Source of the DNA: Mariniflexile gromovii
GTDB lineage: Bacteria; Bacteroidota; Bacteroidia; Flavobacteriales; Flavobacteriaceae
NCBI RefSeq assembly: GCF_017814435.1
Contig: NZ_JAGJCB010000010.1
Location: 78,913 to 142,912, forward strand
Length of the DNA stretch: 64,000 nucleotides
Reading direction: 5' to 3'
Below, one piece after another: positions 7,748 through 16,151 of the stretch (position 1 is its first letter; each line of letters opens with the position of its first letter). Position numbers and translations under genes: made by a program. The notes below the pieces were generated by a model that saw only the letters and a list, made by a program, of their open reading frames with translations, did not search any database and had not been told where the DNA came from.

Positions 7748-9388
7748 ATGGCATCACTTAATCCGCTTGGTACCAATCTAGATTTAAGAAAAGCAAAACA
7801 CCTTCTTAGACGTGCTACATTTAATTATACCAAAGAGCAACTGGATAGTTTTGTTGGGATGTCTGCTACCAATGCTGTTTCTAGTTTAACAACGGTTTCA
7901 CCAAACACTTTATCAGAGCCTTTTGATCCACTACCTACAGGTGCTCCCGATGGTTTTTGGACGTCTTCATTACAGCTGCCAAATTCATTTGAAGGACAAG
8001 GGAGAAAAAGTGCCATTACCACTGGTTGGTGGTGGTATAATGCCATGAGTACCATAAGCTTAAAACACAAATTGTCATTTTTTTTACACACCTGTTTTGT
8101 AGTTGGTAAAGACACAGGGGTTGGGAGTGCTACGTATATTTATGACCATATCCGTTTGTTGGATTTTTATGCTTTAGGAAACATTAAAACCTTTGCAAAA
8201 AAAATTACTTTAGATAATGGCATGCTGAATTATTTGGATAATTCACAAAACAATAAAAACAATCCAAATGAAAATTATGCCAGAGAATATTTAGAGCTTT
8301 TTACCATTTTAGCAGGTCCACAAATAGGAGAAGGCAACTACACAAATTATACAGAAATTGACATTCAACAAGCTGCAAAAGTGCTTTCTGGATTTAAAAG
8401 TAGAGCCAATAGAAGTGATATAGATCCAGACACCAATTTACCAATGGGTTATATAAACATCGACCAGCACGATACCAAAGACAAAACATTTAGCGCCGCT
8501 TTCAATAATCAAACAATAACTGGAAGAAGCACAGAGTCGGGAATATTTGAAGAATTAAGCGATTTTGTTGAAATGGTATTTGCACAACCCGAAACCGCCA
8601 AAGCCTATTGCAGAAAACTGTACCGCTATTTTGTAAAAAGCCATTGGACCGATGAAGTAGAAACCGATATTATCACGCCACTTGCGCAATTATTACTTGA
8701 TAATGATTATGAAATTTTACCCGTAGTAACCACGCTGCTTTCAAGCGAACATTTTTATGATGCTGATGACAGTGATGCTACCGATGAAATTATAGGAAGC
8801 ATCATTAAAAGTCCTCTACAATTAATATCCGAATTGTGCTCTATGTTTAGCGTGCCCATACCAAACCCAGCAACCGATCCTTTAAATTATTACTATAATT
8901 TTTTCTTTAGATTTATACACAATAGTTATTTGAATGCAGCTGGAATGGATTTTTTCAACCCAGACTTAGTAGCTGGTTACCCCGCTTACCACCAAATACC
9001 AGATTTTGACAGGCATTGGTTTTCTTCAAACACCATTATTGGCAGATATAAACTAATTGAATGCCTCATTGAAGGGAAAAACACGATAGGTTCTGGCAAT
9101 ATTTACACATCTTTGGATACCGTTTTATTTGTGAAAAACAAAATCTCCAATGCATCAGACCCCAATTTGCTTATTTCTGAAATTGCAGATTTATTATATC
9201 CCGAAGCTATTGATTCTGACAGAATAAATTATTTTAAAACCATTATAGTTGATGTAGGTTTCCCTGATTATTATTGGACGAGTGCATGGAATCAATACTT
9301 AAGTTCCAATGATAGCATCACTGTAAAAACACGTTTAAATGCCTTAATTATTGCCATGATTAATGCTCCAGAATTTCAACTAATGTAA
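7748..9388 (+). CDS. DUF1800 domain-containing protein
   Basis: A 546-residue protein of the DUF1800 family, recognised by the N-terminal KAKHLLRRATFNYTKEQLD motif, the central NENYAREYLELFTILAG motif and the conserved pairing with a DUF1501 gene. The biochemical role of the family is not established; it is often linked to secreted or envelope complexes. No signal peptide is evident, unlike its neighbour. The start ATG at 7748 follows an A-rich leader. The gap to the DUF1501 gene is 39 bp, so the two are probably one operon with the lipoprotein at 11115. Confidence 0.9.
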   Translation: MASLNPLGTNLDLRKAKHLLRRATFNYTKEQLDSFVGMSATNAVSSLTTVSPNTLSEPFDPLPTGAPDGFWTSSLQLPNSFEGQGRKSAITTGWWWYNAMSTISLKHKLSFFLHTCFVVGKDTGVGSATYIYDHIRLLDFYALGNIKTFAKKITLDNGMLNYLDNSQNNKNNPNENYAREYLELFTILAGPQIGEGNYTNYTEIDIQQAAKVLSGFKSRANRSDIDPDTNLPMGYINIDQHDTKDKTFSAAFNNQTITGRSTESGIFEELSDFVEMVFAQPETAKAYCRKLYRYFVKSHWTDEVETDIITPLAQLLLDNDYEILPVVTTLLSSEHFYDADDSDATDEIIGSIIKSPLQLISELCSMFSVPIPNPATDPLNYYYNFFFRFIHNSYLNAAGMDFFNPDLVAGYPAYHQIPDFDRHWFSSNTIIGRYKLIECLIEGKNTIGSGNIYTSLDTVLFVKNKISNASDPNLLISEIADLLYPEAIDSDRINYFKTIIVDVGFPDYYWTSAWNQYLSSNDSITVKTRLNALIIAMINAPEFQLM

Positions 9389-9427
9389 TTTATAAAACAT
9401 CCATAAATAAGCGATAAATACTAACAC

Positions 9428-11056
9428 ATGAAAAGAAGAAATTTTATAAAACTTTCAGCATCAGCTACCGCTATTGGATTAACTCCTTTTCAACTACAAG
9501 CGGCCCTTAAATCGTTTATGCCTTATGTGGAATGTCCAGATATTTCAAACAGAAAGCTAGTTATTATCAATTTATCGGGGGCTAATGATGGCTTAAATAC
9601 CGTCATTCCATTGGATCAATACGATATGTACAGTAATTTACGGCCTACTATAAAAGTACCTATTTCTGGAGCTAATAAATATATAAATTTAGATACTACG
9701 TTGCCAGATAACCAACAAATAGGTTTAAACCCTGCGCTTACAGGTTTAAAATCCCTTTATGACAAAGGTTGGTTACGCATTCTGCAGTCGGTTGGATATC
9801 CTTCACAAAATAAAAGTCATTTTAAATCGGCCGATATATATTTAACAGGAAATGACGGAAATAGTCTTTTAAATGGTAATGACACCGGCTGGATGGGACG
9901 TTTTATGGAATTGTTTTATGAAGATTTAATTGTTGAAACCTACCCGTTAGCAGTTGAAATTGGTTCTAATAACACATCGCTAGGCTTTCATGCTAAAGAA
10001 GCGCATGGGCTATCGATTAATATTTCAGGACAAGACCCTGCGGGATATTATTCAGTTTTAACTGGATTGGGAGGTTTGCCGCCATTAAACATTCCAGACT
10101 CCGATTATGGGGATCAATTACGTTTTTTAACCAATACAGATGAAATAACGGACACCTATGCACAATCTATTTCAAATGCATTTAACACAGGTAAAAACAG
10201 TATTACTTACCCAGACAGCGATTTATCAAATCAGTTAAAAACCGTCGCACGATTAATAAGTGGCGATTTAGGCACCAAAGTTTACATGGTGCGTATTTCT
10301 GGTTTTGATACACATAACAAACAAGTGGAAACTGCCGGCGATATTTTAGGAACGCATCATACATTATTATCAAATTTATCGGGAAGTATCGAAGCTTTTA
10401 TAAATGATTTAAACAGTCAAAATTTAGCTGATGATGTTGTAGGGGTTACGTTTTCAGAATTTGGAAGAAAAGCAGCCGAAAACGGTAATTTAGGTACAGA
10501 TCATGGTGAAATAGCACCTATGTTCGTGTTTGGCAAGCCTGTATCTGGGGGTGTTTCGGGTACTAATCCAGATTTAAAAGAAGCCGTTAGCACAAATAAC
10601 TACCAATTAAAAACCGTTCAGTACGATTATAGGCAAACATTTGCAACCTTATTGCAAAATTTTCTAGGTGCAGATAATGCCATTATTGATGCTACGTTTT
10701 TTAATCATACTCTAAATGATAGCTTTAACAATTTAAAGGTTGTGAATCTAATAAAAGGCTCTTACGATGTATCAACAGGTTGCACAGCCTCAACCAACGA
10801 CGTTTCAAGTGACAACAAAAATTGGTTGGTGTACCCAAACCCATGCCATGATACCGTTTACATATCTGGAATAAACATTGCAGAAACTGTTTCTTATAAA
10901 GTTTATAATGCTTCTGGCATTTTATTAATAGATAGAACGGACGAAATAATTAATGGCAAAGCAACTATTAATTTAGGTCTTTATAGTGATGGTATTTACT
11001 TTTTTCAAATTCTATCAGGTAGCAAAAAGGAAGTGCATAAAGTTATTAAAATATAG
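9428..11056 (+). CDS. DUF1501 family protein with Tat-like signal and T9SS sorting domain
   Basis: A 542-residue exported protein. The N-terminus carries a twin-arginine-like motif (KRRNFIKLSASA) followed by a hydrophobic stretch. The DUF1501 (sulfatase/phosphatase-like fold) body shows NLSGANDGLNTVIP, SGFDTHNKQ and FSEFGRKAAENG...TDHGE. The last 75 residues or so form a type IX secretion C-terminal domain (LVYPNPCHDTVYISG ... KVYNASGILL ... GIYFFQI), which targets proteins to the cell surface in gliding Bacteroidota. A tatA gene is present at 45655. The route across the inner membrane (Tat versus Sec) is inferred only from the RR motif. Confidence 0.92.
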   Translation: MKRRNFIKLSASATAIGLTPFQLQAALKSFMPYVECPDISNRKLVIINLSGANDGLNTVIPLDQYDMYSNLRPTIKVPISGANKYINLDTTLPDNQQIGLNPALTGLKSLYDKGWLRILQSVGYPSQNKSHFKSADIYLTGNDGNSLLNGNDTGWMGRFMELFYEDLIVETYPLAVEIGSNNTSLGFHAKEAHGLSINISGQDPAGYYSVLTGLGGLPPLNIPDSDYGDQLRFLTNTDEITDTYAQSISNAFNTGKNSITYPDSDLSNQLKTVARLISGDLGTKVYMVRISGFDTHNKQVETAGDILGTHHTLLSNLSGSIEAFINDLNSQNLADDVVGVTFSEFGRKAAENGNLGTDHGEIAPMFVFGKPVSGGVSGTNPDLKEAVSTNNYQLKTVQYDYRQTFATLLQNFLGADNAIIDATFFNHTLNDSFNNLKVVNLIKGSYDVSTGCTASTNDVSSDNKNWLVYPNPCHDTVYISGINIAETVSYKVYNASGILLIDRTDEIINGKATINLGLYSDGIYFFQILSGSKKEVHKVIKI

Positions 11057-11114
11057 ATTTCACAATTAAAGTTTACGAATTCAGTTTCAAAAGAAATAGA
11101 TAACAAACAATTTC

Positions 11115-11861
11115 ATGAAAGCCACAAAAACCTATTTTACACTTCTAATATTCACCCTTATAATAGCCTCCTGCAACCGAGATTTAACAGAAGATTTTAT
11201 TGCTATAGAACCTATTGATATTGAATACAAATGGTGGATATTAACACATAAAAACTATGCAAGTCCTGGCATTTATCTATACAACGAAACAACCTCGACC
11301 ATAGAATTAGAACTAAGTTTACCTGAAAATTTAAAATCGCCCCATGCCCTAGCCTTTGATGGGGAATCTTTATGGGTTGGAGGCAACGGAGAAAATGAAT
11401 CCATCTACCAACTAAATCCAGAAACAGGTGCTATTATATCTCAAATTAGGAATATTGAAACCGAAGGTATTGCTTTGTTGGATGGTTATTTATATTATTC
11501 AAACTACAACATTATAAATAAAATAGAAAAAAACGGAACACTTGTTGAAGAAATACCAACGGTAAATTCATCATACAATATTCCAGATTTAGCCATATAT
11601 AACGACAATTTATACTACTTGCGCTATTCGGAAACCGGACCCGTTGTAAAATTGAGTTTATCCAAAAAAACAGAAACCATCATTCCAGCTATTGAAACTT
11701 CAGGAACTTACTGCATGACTATTTTTAACAATGAAATCATTACCATGTCTGCTTTAAATGAAATTAACCATAATAATATACGAACCGGTTTACTTATCTC
11801 AAGCCAACCAACACCTTTTGATGGCTGGATAACAGCGATAGCGCCTTATAGTCAGGAATAG
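11115..11861 (+). CDS. Lipoprotein with beta-propeller-like repeats
   Basis: This 248-residue protein begins with a lipoprotein signal (FTLIIASC, Cys at about residue 20). The body has repeated segments of the type SPHALAFDGESLWVGG, ETEGIALLDGYLYYSN and IPDLAIYNDNLYYL, as in YncE/SMP-30-like beta-propellers. It has no catalytic motif that I recognise. It follows the DUF1501 gene by 58 bp and is probably the third gene of that operon, so it may be an envelope partner of the DUF1800/DUF1501 proteins. The functional link is inferred from position only. Confidence 0.75.
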   Translation: MKATKTYFTLLIFTLIIASCNRDLTEDFIAIEPIDIEYKWWILTHKNYASPGIYLYNETTSTIELELSLPENLKSPHALAFDGESLWVGGNGENESIYQLNPETGAIISQIRNIETEGIALLDGYLYYSNYNIINKIEKNGTLVEEIPTVNSSYNIPDLAIYNDNLYYLRYSETGPVVKLSLSKKTETIIPAIETSGTYCMTIFNNEIITMSALNEINHNNIRTGLLISSQPTPFDGWITAIAPYSQE

Positions 11862-11979
11862 AGTTTTATTCTTAATTCAACACTCTCATTTCCTTAAAAA
11901 TTATTTCACATCAAGTCGTTGGGCAACATTAGGAAAAATGAGCAATTTTTCGGATATTTAAAACTTAAATTTTCATAAA

Positions 11980-12222
11980 ATGACAACAGTAGATGACATA
12001 CGAAATGGATTGATAGAGAAAATACTATCTATTAGAAATAAAGATTTTTTAGTCGCTCTTGATAAATTAATTACATCAAGCTCTTCAGAATCCGACATTA
12101 TTGAATTGACTGACGAGCAAAAAATTATGCTGGAAATGAGCGAACAGGATATTAAAAATGGAAAACTGATTTCTCAAGAAGCAATGGACAAAAGAAATCT
12201 GGAATGGCTAAACGCAATGTAA
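11980..12222 (+). CDS. Antitoxin of a RelE/ParE-type module
   Basis: An 80-residue, highly charged small protein directly upstream of, and overlapping by 19 bp, a RelE/ParE-like toxin gene. The sequence has a helical N-terminus (TVDDIRNGLIEKILSIRNKDFLVALDKLI) and a C-terminal acidic segment ending ISQEAMDKRNLEWLNAM, as in Bacteroidota antitoxins of this type. It would bind and neutralise the toxin and repress the shared promoter. The ATG at 11980 follows an A/T-rich leader. Assignment rests mainly on size and gene pairing. Confidence 0.75.
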   Translation: MTTVDDIRNGLIEKILSIRNKDFLVALDKLITSSSSESDIIELTDEQKIMLEMSEQDIKNGKLISQEAMDKRNLEWLNAM

Positions 12223-12518
12223 TTTGGACTCGTACAGCCGACATTCAGTTTGTGGGGATTTTAGAATATTGGGTAAATAGAAACAAGTCAAAAACCTACT
12301 CAAAAAAACTCATGAAATTAGTTTCGGAAAGAACAAAACAAATAGCCGAACAACCATCAATTTTCAAAGCGACTAACGTTAAAGACACGAGAGTCGCTTC
12401 CTTAGGAAATTTCAGCATTTTCTATAAATTTAATGACAAAGAATTAATAATTACAGCCTTTTGGGATAACCGACAAAATCCAAAAAAACTATTGAAAATA
12501 TTGGAAAGCAAAAAATAA
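12204..12518 (+). CDS. RelE/ParE family toxin
   Basis: A 104-residue basic protein with the family pattern: an N-terminal strand-helix (VIWTRTADIQFVGILEYW), helix 2 (SKTYSKKLMKLVSERTKQIAEQPS), then strands with the DTRVASLGNFSIFYKFND core and a C-terminal AFWDNRQNPKKL. The last resembles the end of plasmid-stabilisation toxins. Such toxins inhibit translation (mRNA cleavage) or gyrase; which one cannot be told here. The start lies inside the antitoxin gene, so the two are translationally coupled. The attC-like stretch begins five bases after the stop. Confidence 0.85.
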   Translation: MAKRNVIWTRTADIQFVGILEYWVNRNKSKTYSKKLMKLVSERTKQIAEQPSIFKATNVKDTRVASLGNFSIFYKFNDKELIITAFWDNRQNPKKLLKILESKK

Positions 12519-12661
12519 CACTGTCCAATAATGGCTATAAATAATTGCTTGCTTTTACCTACTTCTGAAAATCCATGAGGATTTCCAACTTGGTGTGTAC
12601 TTACAAAGTTAATCGCTTAACCACCGTGACGTAAACATACGAGCCGAGACCGTTAAACCAA

Positions 12662-15358
12662 CTAACCCAAACTAGCTAAACTAGCCTTCAAAGTTTCTAT
12701 TTTAGCCAAGGCATCTGCTTCTTTGTTACGTTCGTTGGCAATAACTTGTTCAGGAGCTCCAGCAACAAAACGCTCGTTGGACAGTTTCTTTTGCACCGAT
12801 TTTAAAAAGCCTTCCGTATAATTTAATTCTTCAGTTAGTTTTTTAATTTCAGCATCTACATCAATACTGCCTTCCATAGGAATAAAATACTCGTTGGATT
12901 TTACTCTAAACGTTAAAGCGCCTTCAACCGTTTCATTCACATAATTTACAGCTTCGAGATTTCCTAACTTAGAAATTATATCATCAAACGCTGTGCTTGA
13001 TTTTTCATTATTGATCACCGAAAAACCAATGGCATCTTTAAACGCAATGTTCTTTTCTTTTCTAATGTTTCTAATACCAGAAATAACTTCCGAAGCAAAT
13101 TCAAACTCTGTAATTAATGTTTCATTTATAGGTTTTGCCTCTGGCCATTTAGAAACAATCAATGCTTCCTCTGGGGTTCTTTCAGCTATATAATGCCAAA
13201 TATCTTCGGTTAAAAATGGCATAAACGGATGTACAATTTTTAAATTTTCTTCAAAAATTGAAATCACGGATTTATAAGTTTCTGAATCTATAGGTTGTTG
13301 GTAAGCTGGTTTTACCATTTCTAGTAACCAACCACAAAAATCATCATAAATTAATTTATAAATCGCCATTAAAGCATCACTTAAACGGTATTTGCTAAAG
13401 TGATCTTCAATTTCCAATAAAGCTTTTTGAAATTTAGATTCGTACCAAGCGATAGCCATTTTACTGGAATTTGGTTGCGGAATGGTGTTGCTAATTTCCC
13501 AACCATCAACCAAACGGTAAGCGTTCCAAATTTTGTTTCCAAAACCCTTTCCTTGTTGGCAAAGCGCTTCATCAAACATTAAATCGTTTCCTGCGGCGCT
13601 ACTTAAAAGCAAGCCCACACGGACACCATCGGCACTGTATTCATCAATTAGTTTTAAAGCATCGGGCGAGTTCCCTAAGGATTTACTCATTTTTCGGCGT
13701 TGCTTATCGCGAACCAACCCCGTTAAATACACGTTATTAAATGGTTTTTCACCTTTATATTCGTAGCCAGCAATTATCATACGGGCTACCCAAAAGAAGA
13801 GAATATCCGGTCCTGTAACCAAATCGTTGGTTGGGTAATAATATTTTATGTCTTCGTTTTCTGGATTTCTAATGCCGTCAAACACGCTCATGGGCCATAG
13901 CCAGGAGCTGAACCATGTATCTAAAGCATCGGTATCTTGTTTTAGGTCTTTGGCTGTTAGGTTTTGGTTGTTGGTTTTTTGTTTTGCTAATTCTAAGGCT
14001 TCATTCATAGTTTCAGCAACTACAAAATCCTCTTTTCCATCGCCGTAATAGTAGGCTGGAATTTGTTGCCCCCACAACAATTGACGCGAAATATTCCAAT
14101 CGCGAATGTTTTCCATCCAATGGCGATAGGTATTTTCAAACTTCTTTGGGAATAATTTAATTTCGGAATGGTCGCCTAAAACCGCTTCAATGGCAGGCTT
14201 TACAAGTTCTTCCATTTTCAAAAACCATTGGTCTGATAATCTTGGTTCAATAACAGCTTTGGTTCTTTCGGAAGTGCCCACTTTATTGATGTGGGTTTCG
14301 GTTTTTACTAAAACACCTTTATCTTCAAGTTCTTTAACAATTTCCTTTCTAACAACAAATCGGTCTTTCCCTTGGTAATGCAGACCAAAACTGTTTAAAC
14401 TGGCATCGTCATTAAAGATATCAATAACCTCTAGCTTATGCTTATCACCTAAAACTTTATCATTTTCATCGTGTGCCGGTGTTACTTTAAGGCAACCTGT
14501 ACCAAACTCAACATCTACATACTCATCTTCAATAATAGGAATCACACGGTTGCAAATTGGCACAATGGCTTTTTTTCCACGCAAGTGTGCAAAACGTTCG
14601 TCATTTGGGTTGATACAAATAGCTGTATCTCCAAAAATGGTTTCTGGGCGCGTAGTGGCAATAGTTAAATATTCCTCCCCTAACCCCTCCAAAGGAGGGG
14701 AACTCTCACTCATAGCCCCCTCTCCTTTGGAGAGGGTTGGGGTGAGGATTTTATATTTTAAATAGTATAAATTCCCTTGTTTTTCCTCATAAATAACTTC
14801 TTCATCAGAAAGTGTGGTTTTCGCTTCTGGATCCCAATTTACCATGCGGTAACCACGATAAATAAGCCCTTTTTTGTGTAAATCGACAAACACTTTTATC
14901 ACCGCTTCGCTCATATCATCATCCATGGTGAATTTGGTTCTATCCCAATCGCAAGAACAGCCTAATTTTTTAAGTTGTTCTAAAATAACCCCACCGTATT
15001 CGTGCGTCCAATCCCATGCGTGTTTTAAAAATTCTTCACGTGACAAATTATTTTTATCAATGCCTTGTTCCTTTAATTTAGCAACCACTTTAGCTTCGGT
15101 AGCAATAGATGCATGGTCTGTACCAGGTACCCAACAGGCATTTTTACCTTGCAAACGCGCACGACGAATCAATACATCTTGAATGGTATTGTTCAACATA
15201 TGCCCCATGTGCAATACACCCGTAACGTTTGGTGGCGGTATTACAATGGTGTAAGGCTCTCTTTCATCTGGTGTGGAATGAAAATAATTATGTTTCATCC
15301 AGTAATTGTACCATTTGGTTTCTACCTGACTAGCATCGTATTTTGAAGGCATTTGCAT
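12662..15358 (-). CDS. valS: Valine--tRNA ligase
   Basis: The class I aminoacyl-tRNA synthetase charging tRNA-Val. The HIGH-type motif HMGH is at about residues 50-53 and KMSKS at about 556. The editing (CP1) domain begins with [13 protein letters not shown], and the C-terminal coiled coil ([24 protein letters not shown]) is typical of ValRS. I use the ATG at 15358 ([11 protein letters not shown]) because this is the usual Flavobacteriia start; the frame is open upstream to 15391. An extra segment of about 25 residues (about 204-229), encoded by a palindromic repeat, precedes the editing domain. Otherwise the length and motifs are normal, so the enzyme should be functional. Confidence 0.96.
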   Translation of the reverse strand: MQMPSKYDASQVETKWYNYWMKHNYFHSTPDEREPYTIVIPPPNVTGVLHMGHMLNNTIQDVLIRRARLQGKNACWVPGTDHASIATEAKVVAKLKEQGIDKNNLSREEFLKHAWDWTHEYGGVILEQLKKLGCSCDWDRTKFTMDDDMSEAVIKVFVDLHKKGLIYRGYRMVNWDPEAKTTLSDEEVIYEEKQGNLYYLKYKILTPTLSKGEGAMSESSPPLEGLGEEYLTIATTRPETIFGDTAICINPNDERFAHLRGKKAIVPICNRVIPIIEDEYVDVEFGTGCLKVTPAHDENDKVLGDKHKLEVIDIFNDDASLNSFGLHYQGKDRFVVRKEIVKELEDKGVLVKTETHINKVGTSERTKAVIEPRLSDQWFLKMEELVKPAIEAVLGDHSEIKLFPKKFENTYRHWMENIRDWNISRQLLWGQQIPAYYYGDGKEDFVVAETMNEALELAKQKTNNQNLTAKDLKQDTDALDTWFSSWLWPMSVFDGIRNPENEDIKYYYPTNDLVTGPDILFFWVARMIIAGYEYKGEKPFNNVYLTGLVRDKQRRKMSKSLGNSPDALKLIDEYSADGVRVGLLLSSAAGNDLMFDEALCQQGKGFGNKIWNAYRLVDGWEISNTIPQPNSSKMAIAWYESKFQKALLEIEDHFSKYRLSDALMAIYKLIYDDFCGWLLEMVKPAYQQPIDSETYKSVISIFEENLKIVHPFMPFLTEDIWHYIAERTPEEALIVSKWPEAKPINETLITEFEFASEVISGIRNIRKEKNIAFKDAIGFSVINNEKSSTAFDDIISKLGNLEAVNYVNETVEGALTFRVKSNEYFIPMEGSIDVDAEIKKLTEELNYTEGFLKSVQKKLSNERFVAGAPEQVIANERNKEADALAKIETLKASLASLG
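14674..14747. repeat. Palindromic repeat inserted in frame within valS
   Basis: A GC-rich 74-bp element unlike the surrounding AT-rich DNA. It consists of two hairpins, CCCCTCC-AAA-GGAGGGG and CCCTCTCC-TTT-GGAGAGGG, separated by about 14 bases. Outer arms CCTCCCCTAACC and GGTTGGGGTGAGG are imperfectly complementary. It is translated in the valS frame as an [10 protein letters not shown]...[13 protein letters not shown] segment without stops. This type of CTCTCC-AAAGGAGAG palindrome is a recurrent intergenic repeat in Flavobacteriia, as I recall; it was not searched here. Confidence 0.85.
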
Positions 15359-15671
15359 ACTTTGGAATAGTTTTTGAATAATAATTTGCAAAAGTACTTA
15401 TATTTCTTTTTCTGTGAAAGGCATTGTACAGATTGATAAAAGGATTTATAAGATATTTTAACAAAATTTAATAATTATAATAGAAAAGTAATATGTACAT
15501 TTAGCCTATCAAAACGACAATAAACATGTATTTCATCCATTATTTTTGCTGTTTAAAGGAAAAATAAGTATTTTCGAACAGAATTTTAATGCATTAAATC
15601 ATTAAAAAAGACTTAAACGTCTCAACCTTTAACGTCTAAAGAACAAAAACAACAAAACAAATACATTAACA

Positions 15672-16097
15672 ATGAAAAAATTATTTACAATTTTATTTAT
15701 CGGATTAGTAAGTTTAGCCATTAACGCTCAAGATAAGGTAGCTAAAATAGAGTTTAAAACTGACACCGTTGATTATGGAACTATTGAAAAAGGTTCTAAC
15801 GGCGTGCGTGTTTTTGAATTTACTAACACAGGGAATGCGCCATTAATTATTTCGAATGTGACTTCTAGCTGTGGTTGTACAATTCCTAAAAAACCAGAAG
15901 GCCCTATTTTACCTGGAAAAACCGGTGAAATTGAGGTTAAATATGATACCAATAGAGTAAACCCTATTAGAAAAACAATTACGGTTATCTCTAATGCTGA
16001 AACTCCTACTGTAGCCTTAAAAATTAAAGGTGAGGTTATTGACAGTAAAAGTGCTAGCGTCCTTGAAAAGACCAATAAAAGTATTGTTCAACAATAA
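15672..16097 (+). CDS. DUF1573 domain-containing exported protein
   Basis: This 141-residue protein has a Sec signal peptide (about 1-19, ending SLAINAQD). A single DUF1573 immunoglobulin-like domain follows, with the hallmark FEFTNTGNAPLIISNVTSSCGCTIPKKP and the PGKTGEIEVKYDT strand. Such proteins are periplasmic or surface beta-sandwich proteins of unknown role, common in Bacteroidota. The start ATG at 15672 is preceded by a 280-bp gap divergent from valS, in which I see no other gene. A hairpin follows the stop. Confidence 0.9.
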   Translation: MKKLFTILFIGLVSLAINAQDKVAKIEFKTDTVDYGTIEKGSNGVRVFEFTNTGNAPLIISNVTSSCGCTIPKKPEGPILPGKTGEIEVKYDTNRVNPIRKTITVISNAETPTVALKIKGEVIDSKSASVLEKTNKSIVQQ

Positions 16098-16116
16098 GAA
16101 ACAATGTATAATTTCA

Positions 16117-16148
16117 ACAAAATCCTTAAGCCTGCTTAGGGATTTTGT
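16117..16148. terminator. Bidirectional terminator hairpin
   Basis: ACAAAATCC at 16117-16125 pairs with GGATTTTGT at 16140-16148, extended by an imperfect TTAAG/CTTAG. It lies between the convergent DUF1573 and protease genes; A- and T-runs inside the stem could serve either direction. Confidence 0.6.
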
Positions 16149-16151
16149 CGT

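Larger units (their letters stand above)
11918..12658. mobile_element. Integron-cassette-like unit carrying a toxin-antitoxin pair
   Basis: The left boundary is GTTGGGC (11918-11924) and the right boundary is GTTAAAC (12652-12658). Both fit the GTTRRRY core-site consensus of integron cassettes. The right end (12523-12658) is a structured, attC-like stretch: GTCCAAT at 12523 resembles a degenerate inverse core. An inner hairpin (GAAAATCC at 12567, GGATTTCC about four bases later) sits within partly complementary outer arms (about 12588-12604 and 12630-12648). The unit contains only the TA genes and ends 3 bp from the valS stop. No integrase is in the window. Similarity to attC is inferred by eye. 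Confidence 0.4.

Noticed and set aside
14550..14765. Plus-strand ORF including the palindromic repeat opposite valS
   Set aside because: It is antisense to valS and its 3' half is merely the other strand of the repeat ([15 protein letters not shown] pattern).
15392..15671. A possible riboswitch or small RNA in the valS upstream region
   Set aside because: The 280-bp gap is AT-rich with no convincing conserved stem pattern such as a T-box, which is in any case not typical of Bacteroidota.
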